Origin: Geodermatophilus poikilotrophus
GTDB lineage: Bacteria; Actinomycetota; Actinomycetes; Mycobacteriales; Geodermatophilaceae
Assembly: GCF_900111455.1 (NCBI RefSeq)
Contig: NZ_FOIE01000011.1
Location: forward strand, 1-64,000
Reading direction: 5' to 3'
DNA length: 64,000 bases
The stretch's first letter is position 1. Every line of letters begins with the position of its first letter. Positions 8,403 to 16,651 of this stretch are shown one piece after another. Position numbers and translations under genes: made by a program. Under the pieces are notes generated by a model. It was not told the DNA's origin. It searched no databases and worked only from the letters and a program-made list of their open reading frames with translations.

Positions 8403-8530
8403 GAGAGGACCTCGTCCCCCTCACCGCTCGCAAGCTCGCGGCGAGCCTCTGGACGAGGCCGGCAGACACCACGGCCGCCTGCAGGGTCCCGCCGCGAGCG
8501 CGCGAGTGGTGGGGGGCAGGGGGTCCTTCT
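8403..8530. repeat. Two head-to-head copies of the AGGACC hairpin repeat between convergent genes
   Basis: From the left gene's stop: TGA, then AGAGGACC, outer arm CCTCGTCC (8410-8417), core CTCGCAAGCTC (8427-8437) and outer arm GGACGAGG (8451-8458). From the right gene's stop on the minus strand: TGA-AGAAGGACCCC followed by core CTCGCGCGCTC and a CCTGCAGG-type arm. Most likely serves as terminators for both genes. The same outer arms occur in the copy near 23.97 kb. Confidence 0.75.
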
Positions 8531-9730
8531 TCAGCGCTTGAGCGCGTACTCCTTGAGCAGGCCCCGGCTGATGATCGTCTTCTGGATCTCGCTGGTGCCC
8601 TCGCCGATGAGCAGGAACGGCGCCTCGCGCATCAGGCGCTCGATCTCGTACTCCTTGGAGTAGCCGTAGCCGCCGTGGATCCGGAAGGACTGGGTGGTCA
8701 CCTCGGCGCAGTACTCGCTGGCCAGCAGCTTGGCCATGCCGGCCTCGACGTCGTTGCGCTTGCCGGCGTCCTTGAGCCGAGCGGCCTTGACCATCATCGC
8801 GTGCGCGGCCTCGACCTTGGTCGCCATCTCGGCGAGCTGGAAGGCGATGGCCTGGTGCTGGGCGATCGGCTTGCCGAAGGTCTCCCGCTGCTGGGCGTAC
8901 TGGATGGCCAGCTCGAAGGCGCGGATGGAGATGCCGCAGGCACGCGCGGCAACGTTGACCCGCCCGACCTCGACGCCGTCCATCATCTGGGCGAAGCCCC
9001 GGCCGGGGACGCCGCCGAGCACGTCCTCGGCCCTGGCCCGGTAGCCGTCGAACACCAGCTCGGTGGTGTCCACGCCCTTGTAGCCCATCTTGTCGATCTT
9101 GCCGGGGATGGTGATGCCGGGGACGACCTCGCCGAAACCGGCGGGCTTCTCGACCAGGAACGTCGTCAGGTTCTGGTGGGCCTTCTCGGCGCCCTCGTCG
9201 GTGCGCACCAGCGCGGCGACCAGGGTGGAGCTGCCGCCGTTGGTCAGCCACATCTTCTGGCCGTCGATGACGTAGTCCCCGTCGGCCTGCCGGACCGCCT
9301 TGGTGCGGATGCCGGCGACGTCGGAGCCCAGACCCGGTTCGGACATCGAGAACGCCCCGCGCACCTCGCCGGTGGCCATGCGCGGCAGCAGCCGGTCGCG
9401 CTGCTCCTGGGTGCCGTGCTGCATCACCATGTGGGCGACGATGAAGTGGGTGTTGATGACGCCGGAGACGCTCATCCAGCCGCGGGCGATCTCCTCGACC
9501 ACCAGCGCGTAGGTCAGCAGCGACTCACCGAGACCGCCGTACTCCTCGGGGATCACCAGCCCGAAGATGCCCAGCTCCTTCAGCCCGTCGACGATCTCCT
9601 GCGGGTACTCGTCGGCGTGCTCGAGCTCCTGCGCGTGCGGGATGATCTCCTTGTCGACGAAGGTCCTGACCGTCGACAGGATCTCCTGCTGGATGTCGGT
9701 CAGGTCGGCGGTCTGCGCCAGACGGGTCAT
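8531..9730 (-). CDS. Acyl-CoA dehydrogenase
   Basis: FAD enzyme that oxidises an acyl-CoA to the 2-enoyl-CoA, passing electrons to ETF. The 399 residues cover the complete family length: N-terminal helical domain, beta-domain with AFSMSEPGLGSDVAGIRT (FAD/substrate loop) and WLTNGG, and a C-terminal helical domain with QQRETFGKPIAQHQ, then RIHGGYGYSKEYEIERLMRE and EGTSEIQKTIISR. The catalytic Glu in the 'EGTSEIQ' region is present. GGAGGAG ribosome-binding site. No other beta-oxidation gene is adjacent, so chain-length preference is open (short/branched type by similarity). Confidence 0.92.
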   Translation of the reverse strand: MTRLAQTADLTDIQQEILSTVRTFVDKEIIPHAQELEHADEYPQEIVDGLKELGIFGLVIPEEYGGLGESLLTYALVVEEIARGWMSVSGVINTHFIVAHMVMQHGTQEQRDRLLPRMATGEVRGAFSMSEPGLGSDVAGIRTKAVRQADGDYVIDGQKMWLTNGGSSTLVAALVRTDEGAEKAHQNLTTFLVEKPAGFGEVVPGITIPGKIDKMGYKGVDTTELVFDGYRARAEDVLGGVPGRGFAQMMDGVEVGRVNVAARACGISIRAFELAIQYAQQRETFGKPIAQHQAIAFQLAEMATKVEAAHAMMVKAARLKDAGKRNDVEAGMAKLLASEYCAEVTTQSFRIHGGYGYSKEYEIERLMREAPFLLIGEGTSEIQKTIISRGLLKEYALKR

Positions 9731-9878
9731 CGCGTCGCTCCTCCGGGGGGACTCCGGTGTCCGGGTTACCGGTGAGTATGGGCCACCGCAGGACGCCGTC
9801 CGCGTGCGCCTGATCACTCTCCGGGCCCTGCGCGTCTAGCGTTCGGCACGAGGACCCGCCGACCGTGGGAGGACGACG

Positions 9879-10442
9879 ATGACGCAGGACGAGCCCCACC
9901 GCGGTGCCCCCGACCCCGCAGAGCCACCCGCGGGCGGCGAGGGCCAGCGGCAGCCCGGACACCCGCCGCTGACCCCCTACGGCACGCAGGGGTCCACCTC
10001 CGCCGGCGGCCAGGAGGGGTACGGCACCCAACCCGGGTACGGCCCGCCGCCGGGGTACGGCGGCCAGCCGGGGTACGGCGGCCAGCCGGCGTACGGCGGC
10101 CAGCCGGCGTACGGCCCGCCGCCCGGGTACGGCCAGACCGCGTGGGGCCAGCCGGGGTACGGCCCGCCCGGCTACGGCCCGCCGCCCGGCTACGGCTACC
10201 CGCGGCCGACCAACACCCTGGCGATCCTGGCGCTGGTGATGGCCTTCGTCTTCAGCCCGGTCGGGCTGGTGCTCGGCGTCGTGGCCCGCCGGCAGATCCG
10301 GCAGACCCGCGAGCAGGGAGACGGCCTCGCGCTGGCCGGGATCATCATCGGCGGCATCGGCACCGCGCTGGCGGTGCTGGGCTTCCTGTTCTTCTTCCTC
10401 GCGCTGGCCGCGGCCGGCTCGTCGGGCGCCTTCGCGCCGTAG
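9879..10442 (+). CDS. DUF4190 membrane protein with Tyr-Gly-Gln-Pro repeat region
   Basis: 187 residues. The first 110 are disordered and built from [13 protein letters not shown] repeats (DNA units of about 18 bases around 10035-10120), then a DUF4190 domain with two membrane segments ([21 protein letters not shown] and a glycine-rich one ending [18 protein letters not shown]) separated by the conserved loop [19 protein letters not shown] common actinobacterial small membrane protein of unknown role. ATG with GGAGGACG site. A strong terminator follows. Confidence 0.85.
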   Translation: MTQDEPHRGAPDPAEPPAGGEGQRQPGHPPLTPYGTQGSTSAGGQEGYGTQPGYGPPPGYGGQPGYGGQPAYGGQPAYGPPPGYGQTAWGQPGYGPPGYGPPPGYGYPRPTNTLAILALVMAFVFSPVGLVLGVVARRQIRQTREQGDGLALAGIIIGGIGTALAVLGFLFFFLALAAAGSSGAFAP

Positions 10443-10455
10443 ACCCGCCGCACCC

Positions 10456-10496
10456 GACGACGGCCCGCCCAGGTGCTCCCCGGGCGGGCCGTCGTC
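10456..10496 (+). terminator. Hairpin terminator after the DUF4190 gene
   Basis: Perfect 15-bp GC-rich stem: GACGACGGCCCGCCC (10456-10470) and GGGCGGGCCGTCGTC (10482-10496) with an 11-base loop, fourteen bases after the stop codon. No U-tract, as is common in high-GC actinobacteria. Also placed to end transcription from the opposing lyase gene. Confidence 0.8.
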
Positions 10497-10509
10497 CGGC
10501 CTCGTCCGG

Positions 10510-10542
10510 CGCACCGCGCCGAGCCTGAGAGGCGGGGTCCTC
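10510..10542 (-). repeat. Short AGGACC stop-proximal element after the lyase gene
   Basis: Minus strand: stop TAG followed by GAGGACCCCGCCTCTCAGG. It shares the stop-AGGACC beginning with the dispersed hairpin family but lacks the CTCGCANGCTC core, so it is a reduced or degenerate member. Confidence 0.35.
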
Positions 10543-11493
10543 CTACTCCGGCGGGGTGAAGGTCGAGGTGCGCTGCATGCCGGCGGCCCGGCCCTTGCCG
10601 GCGATCACCAGCGCCATCTTGCGGCTGGCCTCGTCGATCATCTCGTCACCGAGCATCGCCGAGCCCTTCTTGCCCCCGGCCTCCGAGGTCGCCCAGTCGT
10701 AGGCGTCGAGGATGAGCTCGGCGTGGTCGTAGTCCTCCTGGGACGGCGAGTAGATCTCGTTCGCCGCGTCGACCTGGCCCGGGTGCAGCACCCACTTGCC
10801 GTCGAACCCGAGGACGGCCGAGCGCTTGGCGACCTCGCGGAACGCCTCGACGTCGCGCACCTGCAGGAAGGGGCCGTCGATGGCCTGCACACCGCGGGCG
10901 CGGGCGGCCATGAGGATCTGCATGAGGATGTAGTGAAAGGGGTCCCCGGCGTAGTCCGGGTGCAGGGCGCCGACCACCAGCGACTTCATGTTGATGCTGG
11001 CCATGAAGTCGGCTGGGCCGAAGATGATCGTCTCGATCCGCGGGCTGGCGAACGCGATCTGGTTGACGTTGATGAGCCCCTGCGCGGTCTCGATCTGCGC
11101 CTCGATGCCGATCCGCCCGACCTCCAGGCCGTGGGCCTTCTCGAGCTGGGTCAGCAGCATGTCCAGCGCCTGCACCTGGGCGGCGTCCTGGACCTTCGGC
11201 AGCATGATGCAGTCGAGGTCGGCGCCGGCACCGCCGACGACCTCGATCACGTCCTGGAAGGTCCACTCCGTCGTCCAGTCGTTGACCCGGACGGTGCGGA
11301 TCTTGTCGCCCCAGCCGCCCTCGTTCAGCGCCGCGACGATGTTCTTGCGGGCACCGGGCTTGGCCAGCGGCGCGCACGCGTCCTCGAGGTCGAGGAACAC
11401 CTGGTCGGCGGGCAGGCCCTTGGCCTTCTCGAGGAACCGGGGGTTGCTGCCCGGGACGGCCAGGTTGGAACGGCGGGATCGGAGCTCGGCCAC
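10543..11493 (-). CDS. HpcH/HpaI aldolase family CoA-ester lyase (malyl-CoA/citrate lyase beta type)
   Basis: A 316-residue TIM-barrel lyase. LAVPGSNPRFLEKA is the CoA-binding start, FLDLEDACAP and IEAQIETAQGLINV carry the acidic metal ligands, and FGPADFMASI and WVLHPGQVDAANEIY are family signatures. Members cleave malyl-CoA, methylmalyl-CoA or citramalyl-CoA to acetyl-CoA plus a 2-oxo acid. The size and C-terminus resemble actinobacterial Mcl-type enzymes. GTG start with a GGAGG site. No pathway partner lies next to it, so the exact substrate is undetermined. Confidence 0.87.
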   Translation of the reverse strand: MAELRSRRSNLAVPGSNPRFLEKAKGLPADQVFLDLEDACAPLAKPGARKNIVAALNEGGWGDKIRTVRVNDWTTEWTFQDVIEVVGGAGADLDCIMLPKVQDAAQVQALDMLLTQLEKAHGLEVGRIGIEAQIETAQGLINVNQIAFASPRIETIIFGPADFMASINMKSLVVGALHPDYAGDPFHYILMQILMAARARGVQAIDGPFLQVRDVEAFREVAKRSAVLGFDGKWVLHPGQVDAANEIYSPSQEDYDHAELILDAYDWATSEAGGKKGSAMLGDEMIDEASRKMALVIAGKGRAAGMQRTSTFTPPE

Positions 11494-11553
11494 GGTGCCT
11501 CCGCTTGATCGGGATCGGGTCCACCGGAGGGTAGCGACGGCCTCCGCGGGCCC

Positions 11554-12414
11554 TCAGGTGCCGGGCTCGGCCAGACCCGCCGGGCGGCTGGCCCGGACCA
11601 CCAGGCCGACACCGACGACCACCAGCGCCACCCCGGGCAGGGCCAGCAGCGGGGGCACCTGCTGCAGCAGCACCAGCGCGAACAGCAGGGCGCCGGGCAC
11701 CTCCAGCAGGATCACCAGGCTGACCATCGTCGGGCCGACCGAGGAGAGCACCAGGTTGAACAGCGTGTGCCCGAGCAGCTGGGCGCAGACGGTGATGGCG
11801 GCGATGAGCACCCAGTCCCGCCCGGCGAAGCCGGCGAGCGGGTCGCCGACCACGACGGCGGCGACGGCGACGACCGCGGCGCACACCGAGTAGCAGACCA
11901 CCGCGTACGCCGAGGTCGACAGCCGCTGCCGCGCCCGCGCCCCGGCCAGCACGTACCCGCCGGCGCAGAGCGCGCCGAGCAGCGCCAGCCCGTCCCCGGC
12001 CAGGGCGCGCAGGCTCACCGTGACGTCGACCCCGGCGATCAGCGCGACGCCGAGCACCGCCAGCACCAGCCCCCACCAGGTCGCGGTGGGCAGCCGCACC
12101 CCGCTGATCCGCGCGGCCAGCGCCGTCCAGATCGGGGTGGTGGTCACCAGCGCGGTGGAGGCGGCGACCGTCGTCATCGACAGGCTGGGCAGCCACGCGG
12201 CGAAGTGCGCGGCGAGGAAGAGGCCGGCGACGACGGAGCTGGTGAGGTCGCGCGGTCGCAGCCCGGTGAGGACCCGGCGCTCGCGCAGGAGCAGCACCGG
12301 CAGCAGGACCGCTGCCCCACCGAGGTTGCGCCAGAACGCGAGCGCGAGCATCGGCGCGGCCAGCATCGTGGTCAGCGGCGCCGACAGCGAGACGCCGACG
12401 ACGGCGACGGCCAT
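11554..12414 (-). CDS. EamA/DMT-family transporter
   Basis: A 286-residue integral membrane protein with two EamA halves and about ten hydrophobic helices; the conserved motif WRNLGGAAVLLP lies in the first half and VILLEVPGALLFALVLL in the second. It would move a small metabolite across the inner membrane; the substrate cannot be told. The ATG start is chosen for lack of better upstream starts; the ribosome-binding site is weak. Followed on the same strand by the CoA-ester lyase after a 60-base gap. Confidence 0.85.
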   Translation of the reverse strand: MAVAVVGVSLSAPLTTMLAAPMLALAFWRNLGGAAVLLPVLLLRERRVLTGLRPRDLTSSVVAGLFLAAHFAAWLPSLSMTTVAASTALVTTTPIWTALAARISGVRLPTATWWGLVLAVLGVALIAGVDVTVSLRALAGDGLALLGALCAGGYVLAGARARQRLSTSAYAVVCYSVCAAVVAVAAVVVGDPLAGFAGRDWVLIAAITVCAQLLGHTLFNLVLSSVGPTMVSLVILLEVPGALLFALVLLQQVPPLLALPGVALVVVGVGLVVRASRPAGLAEPGT

Positions 12415-12469
12415 GATCCCGACGTCCCGTCCGCCCGGCCGGTGCAGCGCCCAGGCCCCGGCTCCGCCC

Positions 12470-12584
12470 CCACGGCCCTCCTGCGGGGACCCTGGCCCCG
12501 TCCCGGGTCCCGCCCGGAGCCTGCGAGGGGTGGGGAGGACGGGGTCCTTCCCCGGGTGGTGGGGGGCGGGGGGGTCCTCCGGCT
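12470..12584 (-). repeat. AGGACC hairpin repeat after phzF
   Basis: On the minus strand the phzF stop is followed by GGAGGACCCC and then a second GAAGGACCCCGTCC with the core CTCGCAGGCTC, so two elements appear to be fused or nested. It fills the gap between phzF and the next same-strand gene, where a terminator for phzF would be expected. Confidence 0.65.
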
Positions 12585-13454
12585 TCAAGGCACCCGGATG
12601 CGACCGCGCGCGACCGGGACCACCGCGCCGCGGACCGTGGCCGCGACCGCGCGGCCCCCGGAGGCGGTGACCGTGCAGGAGAGCACCGAGGGCCGGCCCA
12701 TCGCCTCGCCCTGGTGCACGGCGTAGGACGACGTCCCCTCCGGTGCGAGCAGTCCGGCGGCGACCAGCCAGACGCCGGTGCCGAGCGCCGCCGAGCCGGT
12801 CGCCGGGTCCTCGCCCCAGGCCAGGTCGGCGGCGAACACCCGGGCGCGGGCGGTGGCGGTGGCGCCGTCCCAGGACAGCACCGAGACGCCCTCCCCCACG
12901 CCGTGCCCACCGAGCAGCGCGGGGACCGGCGCGGCCTCGTCCACGACCTCCGGGCGGACGGCGAGGAACGCGAACGGCAGGCCGCAGCCGGCGACGTGCG
13001 CGGGCAGCCCGATGGTGTCGGCGGCCGAGAGCCCCAGCGCCTCGGCCAGCGCGGCCGGGTCGGGGCCGTCCTCGAGGGTGGGCCGGCCACCGGACAGCGT
13101 CGCGCCGTCGTCGTCGACCACCACGTCGAGGACGCCCGCACCGCACTCCTGGCGCAGCGCGCCGGCGGGCAGCCGGCCGGCCCGCACGAGCGTGTGCGCC
13201 GCACCCACGCTCGGGTGCCCGGCGAAGGGCAGTTCGGCGTAGGGGGTGAAGATGCGCACCCGGTAGGAGGCGCCCGGCTCGGTCGGCGCGCACAGGAACG
13301 ACGTCTCCGACAGGTGGAACTCGTCGGCCAGCGCCTGGCACTGGTCGGTGGAGAGGTCGTCGGCGTCGAAGACCACGGCCAGCGGGTTGCCGGCGAAGGC
13401 GCGCGGCGCGAAGACGTCGACGACCTCGTAGTCCAGCTCTCCGGGGGTGGCCAC
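12585..13454 (-). CDS. PhzF family isomerase
   Basis: A 289-residue protein of the phenazine-biosynthesis PhzF/diaminopimelate-epimerase-like fold. The catalytic Glu is visible in FHLSETSFL (about residue 50), and the pseudo-repeat motifs FTPYAELPFAGHPSVGAAHTL and GEDPATGSAALGTGVWL are classic. Outside phenazine producers the substrate is unknown; no phz genes are nearby, so a phenazine role should not be assumed. The GTG start sits six bases after a TACCGT hexamer on the minus strand, consistent with leaderless transcription from a promoter overlapping that of the MgtE-like gene. Confidence 0.9.
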   Translation of the reverse strand: MATPGELDYEVVDVFAPRAFAGNPLAVVFDADDLSTDQCQALADEFHLSETSFLCAPTEPGASYRVRIFTPYAELPFAGHPSVGAAHTLVRAGRLPAGALRQECGAGVLDVVVDDDGATLSGGRPTLEDGPDPAALAEALGLSAADTIGLPAHVAGCGLPFAFLAVRPEVVDEAAPVPALLGGHGVGEGVSVLSWDGATATARARVFAADLAWGEDPATGSAALGTGVWLVAAGLLAPEGTSSYAVHQGEAMGRPSVLSCTVTASGGRAVAATVRGAVVPVARGRIRVP

Positions 13455-13460
13455 GGCTCG

Positions 13461-13470
13461 ACGGTAGCCT
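13461..13470. promoter_or_regulatory. Overlapping divergent -10 elements (phzF / mgtE-like)
   Basis: The decamer ACGGTAGCCT reads TAGCCT on the plus strand (13465-13470), eight bases before the GTG at 13479, and TACCGT on the minus strand (13461-13466), six bases before the GTG at 13454. The two hexamers share their TA dinucleotide, so only one RNA polymerase could melt the site at a time. Confidence 0.6.
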
Positions 13471-13478
13471 CGCTACCC

Positions 13479-14717
13479 GTGACCACGGCGACCAGGGCGT
13501 ACGTCTCCCGGCTCGCCGGGCTGCCCGTCTTCGACCCCAACGGTGACCGCGTGGGCAAGGTCCGCGACGTGGTGGTGGCGCTGCGGGTGGGGACGGCGCC
13601 GCCGCGCGTGCTGGGCCTGGTCGTCGAGGTGGTCGCCCGCCGCCGCATCTTCGTGCCGATGGGCCGGGTGACCACGCTGGACCCCGGCTCGGTGGTGCTC
13701 TCCACCGGCACGCTGAACCTCAAGCGCTTCGAGCAGCGGCGCGGCGAGACGCTGGTGCTCGGCGAGCTGCTCGACCGCCGGGTGCAGATCGCGGAGTCCG
13801 GCCGGCCGGCCACCGTCGTCGACGCCGGCATCGAGCAGAACCGCACCGGTGACTGGGTGCTCTCCCGGCTCGCCGTCCAGGAGCCGGGCCGGCTGGGCCG
13901 GCGGGGGCAGCTGCACCAGCTGGCCTGGGACGAGGTGACCGGCCTGGCCCTGCCGCAGACCGGGCAGGGTGCCGAGACGCTGATCGCCACCTACCGCGAG
14001 CTCAACGCCGCCGACGTCGCCCACGCACTGCAGGACCTGCCGATCCAGCGCCGGCACGAGGTCGCCGAGGCCCTCGACGACGAGCGGCTGGCCGACGTGC
14101 TCGGCGAGCTGCCCGAGGCCGACCAGATCACCATCCTCGGCACGCTGGAGGAGAAGCGGGCGGCCAACGTCCTGGAGGTCATGGACCCCGACGACGCGGC
14201 GGACCTGCTGGCCGAGCTGTCCAACGTCGACCGCAACCGGCTGCTGGAGCTCATGGAGCCCGACGAGGCCGAGCCGGTGCGCCAGCTGCTGCAGTACACC
14301 GAGGACACCGCCGGCGGGATCATGACCAGCGAGCCGGTGATCCTCACCCCGGACGCCACGATCGCCGAGGCGCTGGCCCGCGTGCGCGAGCCCGAGCTGT
14401 CCCCGGCCCTGGCCAGCCAGGTGTACGTCTGCCGGCCGCCGTCGGCCACCCCGACCGGCCGCTACCTGGGCCTGGCGCACATCCAGCGACTGCTGCGCGA
14501 ACCGCCGTCCACGCTGGTCAGCGGGGTGCTCGACGACCTGGAGCCGCTGCGCCCGGAGGCCCCGCTGGCCGAGGTCACCCGCTACTTCGCCACCTACAAC
14601 CTGGTCGCCGCGCCGGTGGTCGACGCGCAGGGCCGGCTCGTCGGCGCGGTGAGCGTGGACGACGTCCTCGACCACCTGCTGCCCGAGGACTGGCGCGAGC
14701 GGGCCCGCCGTGGCTGA
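13479..14717 (+). CDS. PRC-barrel/MgtE N-terminal/CBS domain protein
   Basis: A 412-residue cytosolic protein: N-terminal PRC-barrel-like domain (GLPVFDPNGDRVGKVRDVVV), then an MgtE intracellular helical domain (ALQDLPIQRRHEVAEALDDE ... VMDPDDAADLLAEL), a 'TAGGIMTSE' junction and paired CBS motifs to the end. It lacks the MgtE membrane part, so it resembles the Mg2+-sensing half without a channel, as in Rv1232c-type actinobacterial proteins. Overlaps the DUF1003 membrane gene by eight bases; the two may form a sensor plus membrane unit (inference). Confidence 0.85.
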   Translation: MTTATRAYVSRLAGLPVFDPNGDRVGKVRDVVVALRVGTAPPRVLGLVVEVVARRRIFVPMGRVTTLDPGSVVLSTGTLNLKRFEQRRGETLVLGELLDRRVQIAESGRPATVVDAGIEQNRTGDWVLSRLAVQEPGRLGRRGQLHQLAWDEVTGLALPQTGQGAETLIATYRELNAADVAHALQDLPIQRRHEVAEALDDERLADVLGELPEADQITILGTLEEKRAANVLEVMDPDDAADLLAELSNVDRNRLLELMEPDEAEPVRQLLQYTEDTAGGIMTSEPVILTPDATIAEALARVREPELSPALASQVYVCRPPSATPTGRYLGLAHIQRLLREPPSTLVSGVLDDLEPLRPEAPLAEVTRYFATYNLVAAPVVDAQGRLVGAVSVDDVLDHLLPEDWRERARRG

Positions 14718-15240
14718 GAGCCGCCGGCTCGACGTCCCCCGCGGTGCGCGCGGCTTCGGCAACGTCCTGCGGCTGGACCCCGACGCCGTCGGCCGCTTCG
14801 CCGAGGCGATCGCCCGGTTCCTCGGCACCGGCCGCTTCCTCGCCGTCCAGACCGTGATCGTCATCGTCTGGATCGGGCTCAACGTCTTCGCCGTCCGGCT
14901 GCAGTGGGACCCCTACCCCTTCATCCTGCTCAACCTGGCATTCTCCACCCAGGCCGCCTACGCCGCGCCGCTGATCCTGCTGGCCCAGAACCGGCAGGCC
15001 GACCGCGACCGGGTGCAGGCCGAGGAGGACCGGGCGCGGGCGGCGCAGACCCGCGCGGACACCGAGTACCTGGCCCGCGAGCTGGCCGCGCTGCGGGTCG
15101 CCATCGGTGAGCTCGCGACCCGCGACTTCATCCGCGGCGAGCTGAACCGGCTGTCCGAGGAGACCTCCGAGGACGCCGAGCGGCGGGAGCGCAAGGCGAG
15201 GAAGAAGCGGGAGGCCGCCGCCCGCGACGCCACCGGCTGA
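14710..15240 (+). CDS. DUF1003 membrane protein
   Basis: 176 residues with two hydrophobic helices (FLAVQTVIVIVWIGLNVF and FILLNLAFSTQAAYAAPLIL) separated by a short loop, followed by a long charged helix (QNRQADRDRVQAEEDRARAA) and a Lys/Arg-rich tail. This is the standard DUF1003 layout. The function is unknown. The start lies inside the preceding MgtE-like gene's end, implying coupling. The stop is followed at once by an AGGACC hairpin. Confidence 0.87.
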   Translation: MAESRRLDVPRGARGFGNVLRLDPDAVGRFAEAIARFLGTGRFLAVQTVIVIVWIGLNVFAVRLQWDPYPFILLNLAFSTQAAYAAPLILLAQNRQADRDRVQAEEDRARAAQTRADTEYLARELAALRVAIGELATRDFIRGELNRLSEETSEDAERRERKARKKREAAARDATG

Positions 15241-15342
15241 GAGGACCACCCTCCCCCCACGCCTCGCACGCTCGGCGCGGGCCCCTGGAGGCCGGCCGCC
15301 CTGCTCGCCGCCGTCGTGGACGGTGGGGAGGGGGTCCTCTCC
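15241..15342. repeat. AGGACC hairpin repeat shared by convergent genes
   Basis: From the left stop: GAGGACCACCCTCC with core CTCGCACGCTC; from the right stop (minus strand): GGAGAGGACCCCCTCCCC. The two ends, GAGGACC (15241-15247) and GGTCCTC (15333-15339), are complementary, so the whole gap can fold as one long hairpin terminating both genes. Confidence 0.7.
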
Positions 15343-15813
15343 TCAGCCGGCGAGGCGGGCCGCGGCACGGTCCAGCCGGCCGGTCACCGGCCGGGGCGTG
15401 GTGGCGGCGGCCAACCCCTGGGTGGGCAGGTCGACGTAGACGCTCTCCGCTCGGGCGACCTCGTAGGTCTCGTGCCAGATGCCGACCGCGCCCGGGACCC
15501 GGCGGGCCCGCCGGTTGAACGCCGTCCACGCGGGCCGGTGTCCGGCACCGGTGTCGGTGGCGTAGCGGTAGAGGTCCTCCGGGCGGCGCCAGTACTGCAC
15601 CACCAGCGGACCGTCCGGCCCCATCGCCAGGCGGTGACCCAGGAAGCCGGACGAGGGGTCGGTCGCGAGCTCCCGGAGCATCCGCGGCATGGCGAGGAAC
15701 ACCGGCAACCAGGCGTCCGGCCGCCACGGCCGGTTGATGCGCATGCCGATCAGGAAGACGGTGAGGTCTCCTTCATGGGTGTGGGTCCAGCGACCCCGGG
15801 CGATGCGTGCCAT
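15343..15813 (-). CDS. DUF4188 domain protein (monooxygenase-like fold)
   Basis: 156 residues with a ferredoxin-like, antibiotic-monooxygenase-type pattern: TVFLIGMRINRPWRPDAWLPVF, a mid-region LVVQYWRRPEDLYRYA, and the late WHETYEVARAESVYVDLPT. Family function is not established. It is divergent from a MerR regulator, and a palindromic operator lies between the two starts, so the regulator very probably controls this gene. Confidence 0.85.
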   Translation of the reverse strand: MARIARGRWTHTHEGDLTVFLIGMRINRPWRPDAWLPVFLAMPRMLRELATDPSSGFLGHRLAMGPDGPLVVQYWRRPEDLYRYATDTGAGHRPAWTAFNRRARRVPGAVGIWHETYEVARAESVYVDLPTQGLAAATTPRPVTGRLDRAAARLAG

Positions 15814-15825
15814 GCCGTCCTCCTG

Positions 15826-15870
15826 GTTGGATAGTCCGAGTATCCAACTCTAGAGAGTGTCACTATCCAA
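15826..15870. promoter_or_regulatory. Probable MerR operator between DUF4188 gene and merR
   Basis: A perfect dyad GTTGGATA-N7-TATCCAAC (15826-15848) is followed 16 bases later by a further TATCCAA half-site (15864-15870). Both lie in the 72-base gap between divergent starts, overlapping where both promoters must be. Spacing and dyad fit MerR-type binding with an underwound promoter; the extra half-site could serve autoregulation. Confidence 0.75.
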
Positions 15871-15885
15871 TGTCGAGGGGGGCGC

Positions 15886-16500
15886 GTGCAGATCTCCGAA
15901 CTGGCCCGCCGGACCGGCGTCCCGGTGGCGACCGTGAAGTACTACCTGCGGGAGGGCCTGCTCCCGCAGGGCGAGCTGACCGGCGCCACCCGCGCCCGGT
16001 ACGGCGAGGACCACGTGGAGCGGCTGCGGCTGGTCCGCGCCCTGCTCGGCCCCGGCGGCCTCTCCGTGGCCCGGGCGCGCGCCGTGCTGGCCGCCGTCGA
16101 CACCCCGGACACCTCGGTGCACGCGGCCCTGGGCGCCGCCCACCGGGCCCTGCCCGGCGTCGGGGCCGAGGGCCCGGCCGACCTCGAGCAGGCCCGCAGC
16201 GTCCTGCGGCGCCGGGGGTGGCGGGTGGCCGAGGACTCCCCCGCCCTCGTCGCGCTGGCCGGTGCCCTCGAGGCCCTGCGCGCTGCCGGCGCCGCCCCGA
16301 CCGACGAGCTGCTCGACCGCTACGCCGAGGCCGCCGGTCGGATCGGTGAGCAGGACGTCGCCGAGGTGCCGACCGGCTCCGTGGCCGAGGCCGTGCGCTT
16401 CGTGGTGGTGAACACCGTGCTGCTGGAGCCGGTGCTGCTGGCGCTGCGCCGGCTGGCCCAGGAGGACGCCTCCCGCCGCCGGTTCCCGGGCGACTGCTGA
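15886..16500 (+). CDS. MerR family transcriptional regulator
   Basis: 204 residues. N-terminal winged-helix: MQISELARRTGVPVATVKYYLREGLLPQG, then ARYGEDHVERLRLVRALL, the typical MerR helix-turn-helix and wing. The C-terminal ~130 residues are helical and lack metal-binding cysteine pairs, so a metal sensor of the classical kind is unlikely; an organic ligand or a TipA/DUF4188-associated type is possible. GTG start after an AGGGGGG site. Likely regulates itself and the divergent DUF4188 gene through the dyad between them. Confidence 0.9.
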   Translation: MQISELARRTGVPVATVKYYLREGLLPQGELTGATRARYGEDHVERLRLVRALLGPGGLSVARARAVLAAVDTPDTSVHAALGAAHRALPGVGAEGPADLEQARSVLRRRGWRVAEDSPALVALAGALEALRAAGAAPTDELLDRYAEAAGRIGEQDVAEVPTGSVAEAVRFVVVNTVLLEPVLLALRRLAQEDASRRRFPGDC

Positions 16501-16651
16501 GGGGTCAGCCGAGCAGCGCGGCCAGGACGTCGAGGCCCCGGCGACGTCGGCGACCGCCTGCACCCGGTGCCCGGCGGGTCCTGTCGGTCCCCCGCTCTAC
16601 GGTCACCCCACGTGGGACCTCGGTCGTCCACCGGACATGGGGAGGTTGACG

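Noticed and set aside
16501..16640. Possible remnant of a minus-strand gene (VQAVADVAG and GLDVLAALLG in two frames) between merR and ogt
   Set aside because: Too short and too ambiguous to name a family; it could be chance in high-GC DNA.
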